Assembly (NCBI GenBank): GCA_964414585.1
Contig: CAYPXR010000025.1
Coordinates: 1 to 64,000 of the forward strand
Length of the DNA: 64,000 nt
Source of the DNA: DATEMU01 sp964414585
Lineage (GTDB): Bacteria > Planctomycetota > Phycisphaerae > UBA1845 > UTPLA1
Direction of reading: 5' to 3'
Part shown: in pieces, positions 50,771 to 58,663 of the stretch
Layout of the letters: each line of letters opens with the position of its first letter
How positions within the stretch are numbered: position 1 is the first letter of the stretch
Notes under the pieces: generated by a model
What the model saw: only the letters and a program-made list of their open reading frames with translations
The model's database searches: none
What the model was told of the DNA's origin: nothing
Translations under genes and position numbers: made by a program

Positions 50771-53239
50771 ATGTCACAACTTGGCGGAGCGTTCTTGCGT
50801 GGGCGGTCGGGTTCCGCGCGCGCCGAACGCGTCGAAAGGATTGAAAAAACCGGATCGGTATCTCTTGTGGGAGTCCGTGCGCGCGGAACGCAGGGACAGG
50901 GCCCCCAACGGCGTCGCTCGGGGCATGGGCTCTATTGCACGGTCGCGATGGTGATCGTCGCGCTCGGGCATGCCCCAGCGACCCGGGGCCAGTGTGCGTT
51001 TGACTGGCGGCCGGGGGAGGGTTATCCCGGTGTGGAAGGAAGTGTTCACGCGACCACCCATTGGGACCCTGACGGCCTGGGGTCGCAACAGGAAATGCTC
51101 ATCGCGGGAGGGTACTTTTGGAAAGCCGGCAAAGTCGCCGCCAACTCAGTCGCGGCCTGGGACGGCCAATCATGGCACGCGCTGGGAAACACGCGTGAAG
51201 ACGGATGGGCGTACGACTTATCGGTAGAAGCCCTTTCTGTCTATCAGGGAAAGCTCATAGTCGCGGGCACATTCGGGTATGTGGGTGGAATGCCGGCGTA
51301 TGGAATCATCGAATACGACGGCACAACTTGGCGATCGCTGGGTGACGGTGCGGACGCCGACGTTCGTGCCATGTGCGTTTATGAGGGCAAGCTGATCGCG
51401 GGAGGATATTTTAATGAAATCGGTGGAATTCCCGCTAACAACATCGCCCAATGGGACGGCCAAGCCTGGCAACCCCTGGGAGAAGGCACGGGCGGCACTC
51501 GACCGGATGTCTGCTCGCTAACGGTCTATGAGGACAAACTTGTTGCCAGTGGAGAATTCACCCGTGCCGGAAACGCGAATGCGATCGCGATCGCCCAATG
51601 GGACGGTCAACGATGGGACACGCTCGGCAGCGGATTGGCGGGTATCGCCGATTATGGCCCTGTGGTCTTATCTCTAACCGTCTATCGGGATGAATTGGTG
51701 GCCACGGGCGGTTTTGTCATCGGAGGCACCTCCGTCGAAAGTACCGTCGCGAAATGGGATGGCCAAACGTGGGAGCCTTTGGACACTCAGTTGCTTTCCG
51801 ATTACTACGTCGTAGCCTGGTCCTCAACGGTCTTCAATGACACGCTCATCATTGCCGGAAGCATTGGTAGTCACGGTCAGAACGACAGCAACAATTACGT
51901 TTTTCAATGGGACGGCTCTTCTTGGAGGAGGCTTGACCCCGTGACGTCGAATTTTGACATCTATGCTGTTGACTCATATGAAGATCGGCTGATTGCGTGC
52001 GGCGATTTCGGTGTCGTCCAATGGGATGGCAATGCATGGGGTTATCTTTATGGCGGCCTGAGCGATGCGATCAGTGCGATGACCGTATTTCAAGGAAATC
52101 TCGTAGTAGCGGGACCGTTTGCTTTTGCCGGCCTCGTCAACGTCCATCGCATTGCTCAATTTGACGGCGCGTCCTGGCAGGCGCTTGGGACGGGGATCGC
52201 GGATTTCAATCGCGAGGACGGAGGCAACCGAAATGGGATTCCTCCCGTCGGGATATCCGCCCTTGAGAAGTATGACGGCAAGCTGATTGCCGGGGGATAC
52301 TTTCCAATCGCCGGCGGTCAATTCGTCAATCACATCGCGGAATGGGACGGCAAGAGTTGGCAATCGTTGGGCAGCGGAGTGAGTAACAAGGTTTTCGCCT
52401 TGACAATCTATGATGGAAAACTCATCGCCGGCGGCAGTTTCACATCGGCGGGCGGCGTGACCGCAAATCATATTGCGATTTGGGATGGTGAAAGCTGGCA
52501 ACCCCTGGGAAGCGGAGTGAGCAGCACGGTGACGGCTCTGGGTGTGTACCACGGCCTGCTCATTGTCGGAGGAAATTTTACGACGGCAGGCGGCGTCAGC
52601 GTCAATCATATCGCGCAATGGGACGGTGAGTCCTGGCAGGCGCTAGGGGGCGGCATCAACGGAGACGTCTATCAGATCGTCGCTTATCAAGATAATTTTC
52701 TGATAGTAGGCGGCAACTTTTCGCGAGCCGGCAGCGAGACGGCCTATGACGTGGCGCGTTGGGATGGTGCGAATTGGCAATCCTTTGGTAACGTGGGACT
52801 TGAAAACGTTCGCTCATTCGCAGTATTCGATGGCGATCTGTTTGCAGGCGGTTACAGATCTTACAACTCGGCGACGGCAGCCGCTCGATGGGACGGGCTC
52901 AACTGGCAACGGGTAGAGGTTAATGGTGATGTCAAGGCAATGGTCAACTACGGAGGAACCCTCGTCGTTGGGGGAATTATCTATTCAACGGATGATAACG
53001 GTTCGGTATTTTTTGCCCGCTGGGGGCCGACCTGCAAACCCGGCGACATGAATTGTGACGGCGTCGTCGACAAGTTCGACCTCTACCCCTTCGCCGACGC
53101 CCTGCTCGATCCGGGCTCGGACACCGACTGTGTGCGTTATCTGGCCAACGTCAACGGCGACGTCGAAGCCGACGGTGCCTCAAAGGTTGACGGGGCGGAC
53201 ATCGCCCCATTCATCACGACGCTGATGGACGGAAAATGA
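50771..53239 (+). CDS. Exported beta-propeller-like protein with 13 repeats and a dockerin-like tail
   Basis: 822 residues from the ATG at 50771; a shorter start at 50945 near the signal peptide is possible. The hydrophobic signal (VAMVIVALGHAPATRGQ) is preceded by about 60 basic residues. Thirteen repeats of about 50-60 residues follow, each with a WDGxxWxxLG motif (for example WDGKSWQSLG, WDGESWQPLG) and a GxLIAGGxF turn. The last 65 residues (CKPGDMNCDGVVDKFDLYPF through VNGDVEADGASKVDGADIAP) have paired EF-hand-like Ca loops like Planctomycete dockerins. Probably a surface or secreted protein, a plausible substrate of the type II system. Confidence 0.82.
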   Translation: MSQLGGAFLRGRSGSARAERVERIEKTGSVSLVGVRARGTQGQGPQRRRSGHGLYCTVAMVIVALGHAPATRGQCAFDWRPGEGYPGVEGSVHATTHWDPDGLGSQQEMLIAGGYFWKAGKVAANSVAAWDGQSWHALGNTREDGWAYDLSVEALSVYQGKLIVAGTFGYVGGMPAYGIIEYDGTTWRSLGDGADADVRAMCVYEGKLIAGGYFNEIGGIPANNIAQWDGQAWQPLGEGTGGTRPDVCSLTVYEDKLVASGEFTRAGNANAIAIAQWDGQRWDTLGSGLAGIADYGPVVLSLTVYRDELVATGGFVIGGTSVESTVAKWDGQTWEPLDTQLLSDYYVVAWSSTVFNDTLIIAGSIGSHGQNDSNNYVFQWDGSSWRRLDPVTSNFDIYAVDSYEDRLIACGDFGVVQWDGNAWGYLYGGLSDAISAMTVFQGNLVVAGPFAFAGLVNVHRIAQFDGASWQALGTGIADFNREDGGNRNGIPPVGISALEKYDGKLIAGGYFPIAGGQFVNHIAEWDGKSWQSLGSGVSNKVFALTIYDGKLIAGGSFTSAGGVTANHIAIWDGESWQPLGSGVSSTVTALGVYHGLLIVGGNFTTAGGVSVNHIAQWDGESWQALGGGINGDVYQIVAYQDNFLIVGGNFSRAGSETAYDVARWDGANWQSFGNVGLENVRSFAVFDGDLFAGGYRSYNSATAAARWDGLNWQRVEVNGDVKAMVNYGGTLVVGGIIYSTDDNGSVFFARWGPTCKPGDMNCDGVVDKFDLYPFADALLDPGSDTDCVRYLANVNGDVEADGASKVDGADIAPFITTLMDGK

Positions 53240-53282
53240 TCGACCCCTCCGCAGAGCCCCGAAAAGAGGATTTCACAGACGA

Positions 53283-53310
53283 TTGCTGCCCTGTCCAGCC
53301 GGGTTATAAT
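53283..53310 (+). promoter_or_regulatory. Promoter of lptE
   Basis: TTGCTG, 16 bases, then perfect TATAAT (53305-53310), about 25 bases before the lptE start. The -10 sits between GCCGGG and CCCGGC arms (one extra C), so it may lie in a hairpin or operator. Confidence 0.5.
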
Positions 53311-53335
53311 CCCCGGCGTTGAACGGACAGCCTTC

Positions 53336-53854
53336 ATGACCCACCCCAAGCGCGCGATCCTGTTGACGACCTTCCTGCTCGCCGGGTGCGGGTACTCGAC
53401 TGATCGGGACAAGGTCATCCGCACGACGAATTCGAAAAAGGAGCGGATTCACACCGTCGCGCTGGACGTCTTTGCGTCGCGTGAATTTCGCCGGGGGTTG
53501 GAATTGCAACTAACCGAAGCTCTCGCCAAGCGTCTAGAAGCGGAGACGCCTTTCAAGCTGGCCAAGAAGGACCGGGCGGACACGATCATCACCGGCGAAA
53601 TCCGCGAGGTTCGCCAATCGACGCTGGGGCGCGATTTTCGGACGGTTCGGCCGAGAGAGACGGCGGAGACCGTCGTGGTGAGCTTCCAGTGGAAGGATCT
53701 GCGCACCGGCGAGGTACTTCTGGATCGCCCAAACTACGTTCAGACCGTGGATTACGTTCGTCCCCTGGGGGAGGACTTTTACCATGCCAGCCAGCGGGCG
53801 ATGGACCGTCTGAGCGAGCGCATTATTGAAGAGATGCAGACCACCGATTGGTGA
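53336..53854 (+). CDS. lptE: LptE-like LPS-assembly lipoprotein
   Basis: 172 residues. The lipobox LLAG-C at residue 18 gives a lipoprotein. The mature part has the alpha/beta LptE pattern: IHTVALDVFASREFRRGLE, the amphipathic helix ELQLTEALAKRLE and DTIITGEIREVRQ. LptE plugs the LptD barrel that inserts LPS in the outer membrane. Its presence supports a diderm envelope. Followed by ftsH. Confidence 0.82.
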   Translation: MTHPKRAILLTTFLLAGCGYSTDRDKVIRTTNSKKERIHTVALDVFASREFRRGLELQLTEALAKRLEAETPFKLAKKDRADTIITGEIREVRQSTLGRDFRTVRPRETAETVVVSFQWKDLRTGEVLLDRPNYVQTVDYVRPLGEDFYHASQRAMDRLSERIIEEMQTTDW

Positions 53855-53875
53855 TACTGCCCCCGCGACTATAAT
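53848..53875 (+). promoter_or_regulatory. Promoter of ftsH
   Basis: TTGGTG, 16 bases, then perfect TATAAT (53870-53875), 73 bases before the ftsH start. It overlaps the end of lptE. Confidence 0.45.
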
Positions 53876-53948
53876 CCGATAGAGTGATGGCGATCCGGGA
53901 CTTGTTTTCAGACGTATTAAGTTCGCCGCGCTAGGGTATGGGTTAACG

Positions 53949-56024
53949 ATGCCGGAAACTGGCTTGGAACCTGACGATCCACAAGAAGGCCGCACCAACG
54001 GCCGAAAACCGCGACCGGGCAAGGGCGGGCCGTTGCCGCCTCCGCGCATGAAGATGTCCCGCGGCGTGATGAGCTGGATCGGCTTTTTGCTGATCGCGAT
54101 GATGATCGCGCTGGTCGTTTCGCAGGGCTACGTCGCTCCGCAACCCATCAGCATCGACACCTTCTGGAAACACGCGGCGGCCAACCGCTTTGAGACGATC
54201 GTTCTTTCCGACGACGAGATCACCGGCGAATTCCGCGAGTCGGCGCAGGGCCGTCCGCAGAGCCGGGTGAATTCGAAATTCAAAGTGACGTACAACACGA
54301 CCGGCCAGGTGGCGGAAATTGAAGAGAAGCTGCGCAAGACGTGCCCGACGACGAAGATTGAATATCAGCCGAGCAGCACGCCGTATATGAACCTGCTGAT
54401 CGGGATCGTCCCGTGGATCCTCATCTTCGGCTTCATCTATTTCATCATCTTCCGTCATCTGCGGGCCTCGGCCGGCGGGGCGGGGATGCTCGGCAGCTTC
54501 GGCCGTTCGCGCCATCGCATCAGCAATAAGGAATTGACGAATATCACGTTCAAGGACGTGGCGGGCGTCGATGAGGCGAAGGAAGAAGTCGCCGAGATCA
54601 TCGAGTTCCTCAAGACCCCCAAGAAATTCCAGCGCCTCGGCGGTCGCATCCCCCGCGGCGTGCTTCTCGTCGGCGAGCCGGGCTGCGGCAAGACGCTTCT
54701 GGCCAAGGCGATCGCGGGCGAGGCGGACGTGCCGTTCTTTTCGATCAGCGGCGCGGACTTTGTTGAGATGTTCGTCGGCGTCGGCGCCAGCCGGGTACGC
54801 GACTTGTTCAAATCGGCGAAGGAAAATTCGCCGTGCATCATCTTCCTGGACGAAATCGACGCGGTCGGCCGGCGTCGCGGGGCGGCCTACAACGGCGGCG
54901 GCCACGACGAACGCGAGCAGACGCTCAACGCCATTCTCGTCGAAATGGACGGCTTCGATACGTCCGATCAGGTCATCGTTATCGCTGCGACCAATCGCGA
55001 CGACATCCTCGATCCCGCATTGACGCGGCCGGGGCGATTCGATCGCCGCGTGTATGTCCCGCTGCCCGACATCAAGGGCCGCATGGAGATTCTCAAGGTC
55101 CATGCCCGCAAGGTGAAGATGTCGCCGCGGGTGGACCTCATGCGCCTGGCCCGCGGGACGCCGATGTTCAGCGGCGCCGAATTGGCCGCGATCATCAACG
55201 AAGCGGCGATCATCGCGACGATGCAGAACAAGGACCTTGTCGAGATGGGCGACCTTGAGGAAGCCCGCGACAAGATTCGCTACGGCCGCTCGAACAAGAG
55301 CCGGTCGATCGAAGAGCAGGAACGGCTGGCCACGGCCTATCACGAGGCGGGGCACACCGTCATCCAGGTTCTCCTGCCCGACGCCGATCCGCTGCACAAG
55401 GTGACAATCATTCCGCGCGGCCGAGCCTTGGGCTCGACAATGTCGCTGCCGGAGAAGGACCGCTATGGTTTCGGCGTGCGCTGGTTGCATGCGACGATGC
55501 GCGTCCTTTGCGGCGGCCGTATCGCCGAATATCGCCACAGCAAGGACGCCAGCAGCGGCGCGGCGATGGACATCGAATACGCCACCAAGCTCGCCAAGGC
55601 GATGGTGGTCGAATGGGGCATGAGCCCCAAGCTCGGCTTCGTGAAGTATTCCCCCGAGTCGGGCAAAGAGGCGTTCTTCGGCAACGACAAGCCTTATTCA
55701 GATGAGACCGCCCAACTCATCGACGAAGAGGTCCGCCGCCTGATCGACGAAGCCTACCGCGATGCGGAGCGAATCCTGACGGAGAACTGGGAAAAGGTGG
55801 AAGCCGTCGCCCAGGCGCTGATCAAACACGAGACGCTGGACGCCGATGAGGTTCGTTTGCTTTGTCGCGGCGAGTCGCTGGACCGGCCGAGCCTTTCCGG
55901 CATTCTTTCCGACGAGAGCACCGGCCCCAAGCCGCAATCGGCCCGACCGGTTGTCGGTCGTCCCGAGCCGCAGATGCCCGGCGGGCTGTCGGGGGGATCC
56001 ATGCCGCAGCCAGGATTGGGCTGA
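53949..56024 (+). CDS. ftsH: ATP-dependent zinc metalloprotease FtsH
   Basis: 691 residues, usual length. A basic, Pro-rich N-terminus precedes the first transmembrane helix (about 42-60); a periplasmic domain and second helix follow (about 155-172). AAA motor with Walker A GEPGCGKT (about 242), Walker B IIFLDEID and second region of homology RPGRFDRRV. The zinc site is HEAGH (465-469). It degrades membrane and regulatory proteins at the inner membrane. The C-terminal Pro/Gly tail is longer than in E. coli. Confidence 0.97.
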   Translation: MPETGLEPDDPQEGRTNGRKPRPGKGGPLPPPRMKMSRGVMSWIGFLLIAMMIALVVSQGYVAPQPISIDTFWKHAAANRFETIVLSDDEITGEFRESAQGRPQSRVNSKFKVTYNTTGQVAEIEEKLRKTCPTTKIEYQPSSTPYMNLLIGIVPWILIFGFIYFIIFRHLRASAGGAGMLGSFGRSRHRISNKELTNITFKDVAGVDEAKEEVAEIIEFLKTPKKFQRLGGRIPRGVLLVGEPGCGKTLLAKAIAGEADVPFFSISGADFVEMFVGVGASRVRDLFKSAKENSPCIIFLDEIDAVGRRRGAAYNGGGHDEREQTLNAILVEMDGFDTSDQVIVIAATNRDDILDPALTRPGRFDRRVYVPLPDIKGRMEILKVHARKVKMSPRVDLMRLARGTPMFSGAELAAIINEAAIIATMQNKDLVEMGDLEEARDKIRYGRSNKSRSIEEQERLATAYHEAGHTVIQVLLPDADPLHKVTIIPRGRALGSTMSLPEKDRYGFGVRWLHATMRVLCGGRIAEYRHSKDASSGAAMDIEYATKLAKAMVVEWGMSPKLGFVKYSPESGKEAFFGNDKPYSDETAQLIDEEVRRLIDEAYRDAERILTENWEKVEAVAQALIKHETLDADEVRLLCRGESLDRPSLSGILSDESTGPKPQSARPVVGRPEPQMPGGLSGGSMPQPGLG

Positions 56025-56028
56025 ACAA

Positions 56029-56135
56029 GAATTACGAATTACCAATAGCGAATTGCGAATCCCATAAGCGTGATCCCTGCCCGGGTCGAGGGGCCTTGCT
56101 TTTTCCTTTCGCTATTCGCTATTCTTAATTCTCTA
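56029..56135. repeat. Heptamer inverted-repeat element, copy B
   Basis: Left arm with ATTACGAATTACCAATAGCG and GAATTGCGAAT (56031-56058), right arm TTCGCTATTCGCTATTCTTA (about 56108-56127), spaced by about 45 bases. The arms are roughly 75-80% complementary. It lies directly after ftsH and before a GNAT gene. Confidence 0.75.
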
Positions 56136-56155
56136 TCTTGAAGGGTGCCTGCACC

Positions 56156-56626
56156 ATGGCCAATGCTGAAGTCGTGATCGTCGGTCCCGGTGAATTGCCG
56201 CTGATTACCGATCTCTACAATGAGATCTTTCGGCCGTCGCACGATGTCGAATTTTTTCGGCGACGCCTGCGCGGTCGGTATAACGCACTCCTCGTGGTCG
56301 CCCACGTGGACAAGCGGCCGGTCGCCTTTTCGACGGGCTTCGAGTTGAAACCGACGGTGTTTTTCTCGTGGCTCACGGGCATCCTTCCGGATTATCGCCG
56401 GATGGGGATCGCCACGCAGATGCACGAGGCTCAGTGCGCCTGGGCGCTGGAGCACGAGTATCAGTACATGCGGATGGAGTGCCACAACGCCCATCGGCCG
56501 ATCCTGCACATGGCGATCAAGATGGATTTCAACATCGTCGGCGTCCGCTGGGACCCCGACCGGCAGGATAATCTCATCATCTTTGAAAAGAGCATCGCGG
56601 ACGGATCCAACGCCGAGGAAGAATGA
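56156..56626 (+). CDS. GNAT-family acetyltransferase
   Basis: 156 residues from the ATG at 56156, with GAAGGG ten bases upstream. The acetyl-CoA-binding loop is RRMGIATQMHEAQCAWA, and the fold order of the GNAT family is complete. Substrate unknown. It is bracketed by two copies of the heptamer repeat. Confidence 0.82.
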   Translation: MANAEVVIVGPGELPLITDLYNEIFRPSHDVEFFRRRLRGRYNALLVVAHVDKRPVAFSTGFELKPTVFFSWLTGILPDYRRMGIATQMHEAQCAWALEHEYQYMRMECHNAHRPILHMAIKMDFNIVGVRWDPDRQDNLIIFEKSIADGSNAEEE

Positions 56627-56670
56627 CGGATAGCAACGTAGCTCTGACCTCGCATGATTCGTTAGACGGG

Positions 56671-56705
56671 CCTTTCGCTATTCGCTATTCTTGATTCGCT
56701 ATTTT
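56671..56705. repeat. Heptamer repeat, copy C (single arm)
   Basis: TTCGCTATTCGCTATTCTTG and ATTCGCTATTTT occur just before the hutI start. It matches the right arm of copy B. No clear left arm was found. Confidence 0.6.
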
Positions 56706-56706
56706 C

Positions 56707-57963
56707 ATGCGCACGCTCCTGCACAACATTGGTCAGCTCGTCGCCGTGCCGCCCGGGCCGGTCGCGGGCGAGCGATTTGGCAATCCGCCAATCGTCGCAA
56801 ACGCCGCGCTCGTGGTGGAGGACGGGCGAATCGCCTGGTTCGGGCCAAAGCAGCAGCGGCCGGAAGGGCCCTTTGACGACACGATTGACGCAGGTGGCGG
56901 GTGCGTCACGCCGGGATTGATCGATTGCCACACGCACGTCGTTTTCGCCGGTTCCCGTGAAGGGGAATTCGTCCAGAAAATCCGGGGCGCTTCCTATCTC
57001 GAAATCATGCAGGCCGGCGGGGGAATTCGCAGCACGATGCGCGCGGTCCGCGCGGCCAGCGTGCAGGAGTTGGTGGATGAATCACTGCCGCGCGTGCGGC
57101 GAATGATCGCGAACGGCGTCACGACGCTCGAAATCAAGAGTGGATACGGCCTCTCTCCGATTGACGAATCCAAAATGCTTGAAGCCATACGCGAGATCGG
57201 AAGACAGGTTCAGATCGAGATTGTCCCCACCTACCTCGCCGCGCACACGGTCCCTCCGGAGTTTGAGGGGAAAGCGGATGCCTATATCGAACCGGTATGT
57301 AACGCCAAATTGCTTCGGCTTTTCGTTAAGGAAAGGTTGGCTGAATTTGCGGATGTGTTTTGCGAACGCGGGGCTTTCACCGTCGAGCAATCCAGGAAGT
57401 TTCTCACCGCCTGCAAGAAGGCGGGACTGACGCCGAAGATCCATGCAGAGCAAATTACGAATTCCGGGGGCATGAAGATGGCGGTCGAACTCGGCGCGGC
57501 GTCGGCCGATCATCTCGAATGCGTGAACGACGAGGACATCGCCGCGTTGAAGGCGTCGAAGACCATTCCCGTCCTATTGCCCGGTTGCTCGTTTTTCCTG
57601 AATACACCGCCGGCGCCGGCGCGAAAGATGATCGACGCGGGGCTGCCGGTCGCGCTGGCAACGGATTGCAATCCCGGCTCGTCGATGATCGAATCGCTCC
57701 CACTGGTCATGTCGATTGCCTGCACGCTGCTGCGGATGACGCCGATGGAGTGCCTCGTCGCTTGCACGGCAAACGCCGCGGCGGCGTTGAATCGGGCGGA
57801 TCGAATCGGCGCCATTGAAATCGGGCACCAGGCGGACTTGCTGATCCTCGATGTGCCCCACATCGATGCGTGGCCCTATCGAGTCGGCGTTCGAGCCGTC
57901 CGAATGGCACTCAAAGGCGGGCGGCCCATCGCGTTCGATTGTGAGGACGCAACGCAGCGCTGA
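56707..57963 (+). CDS. hutI: Imidazolonepropionase
   Basis: 418 residues, full family length. Amidohydrolase metal site DCHTHVVFAGSREGEF at about residues 75-90, then the HAEQ motif and the ATDCNPGSS string typical of HutI. It hydrolyses imidazolonepropionate to formiminoglutamate, the third step of histidine breakdown. ftcD, 3.2 kb downstream, uses that product. hutH and hutU are not in the window. Confidence 0.93.
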   Translation: MRTLLHNIGQLVAVPPGPVAGERFGNPPIVANAALVVEDGRIAWFGPKQQRPEGPFDDTIDAGGGCVTPGLIDCHTHVVFAGSREGEFVQKIRGASYLEIMQAGGGIRSTMRAVRAASVQELVDESLPRVRRMIANGVTTLEIKSGYGLSPIDESKMLEAIREIGRQVQIEIVPTYLAAHTVPPEFEGKADAYIEPVCNAKLLRLFVKERLAEFADVFCERGAFTVEQSRKFLTACKKAGLTPKIHAEQITNSGGMKMAVELGAASADHLECVNDEDIAALKASKTIPVLLPGCSFFLNTPPAPARKMIDAGLPVALATDCNPGSSMIESLPLVMSIACTLLRMTPMECLVACTANAAAALNRADRIGAIEIGHQADLLILDVPHIDAWPYRVGVRAVRMALKGGRPIAFDCEDATQR

Positions 57964-57988
57964 TCCAGCAGGTCGCCGGGCTTCGTTG

Positions 57989-58651
57989 TCAACGATCGGC
58001 ATCCAGGATATTCGCGTCTGCGGCAAAGCCCATGATATCGTCGACGAGCGTTCTCGTCGGGCCGGAAATCGTCTGAGGATCGTCAAAGGTATTGGGTGGA
58101 TGGAAGACGACGAATCGCTCGACATTGTTGTAAGGGTACTTGAAATCCCACTGCTTGAATTTTGATGGATCGGAACGCAGAGTCACCTTCGCCCATTCGG
58201 TCCCGGTCTTCTTCAAGAGAAATAGGTAGACGTCGTTATTGACTTCGTTGATCCAAACGATCATCGTGGCGCGGCTGCCACCGGCGGTGGCATCGACCAG
58301 CCCGCCCTCCACATAGGGGCAGTCGCCAGCGGCATAAACCCAGCCCGCTTCGAGAGCGACCCGCGGCTCGGAGTGAAGGAACTTGGCCTTGGCGGGCGGG
58401 ACCGGATCACCGACGTAGGGATGGGGCCCGATGAGCGCATCGAACGCCAGGTCGCGACTGGCGGTCTTGAAGACCTGCACACGCTGGAAGTTCGTGGATT
58501 CCAGTTTTTCCATTGGTCGAAGCATCACATCGGTGACAATGGCCCTGGAACTTTTTCGATCGAGATCATGCGGACCGAAGCTTTCTGTGACGCAGCCGCT
58601 CCAGATGATGACAAAGGCGGAAAGTGACAAGAAGTTCATACGGGTTTTCAT
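57989..58651 (-). CDS. Hypothetical lipoprotein
   Basis: 220 residues with lipobox WSG-C at residue 20. A beta-rich body with GPHPYVGDPVPPAKA and a hydrophobic-charged pattern follows. No family recognised. It is 12 bases downstream of the CHASE2 kinase gene on the same strand and may be a sensory partner or target of it, which is inference. Confidence 0.7.
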   Translation of the reverse strand: MKTRMNFLSLSAFVIIWSGCVTESFGPHDLDRKSSRAIVTDVMLRPMEKLESTNFQRVQVFKTASRDLAFDALIGPHPYVGDPVPPAKAKFLHSEPRVALEAGWVYAAGDCPYVEGGLVDATAGGSRATMIVWINEVNNDVYLFLLKKTGTEWAKVTLRSDPSKFKQWDFKYPYNNVERFVVFHPPNTFDDPQTISGPTRTLVDDIMGFAADANILDADR

Positions 58652-58663
58652 TAAGATTCTCCT

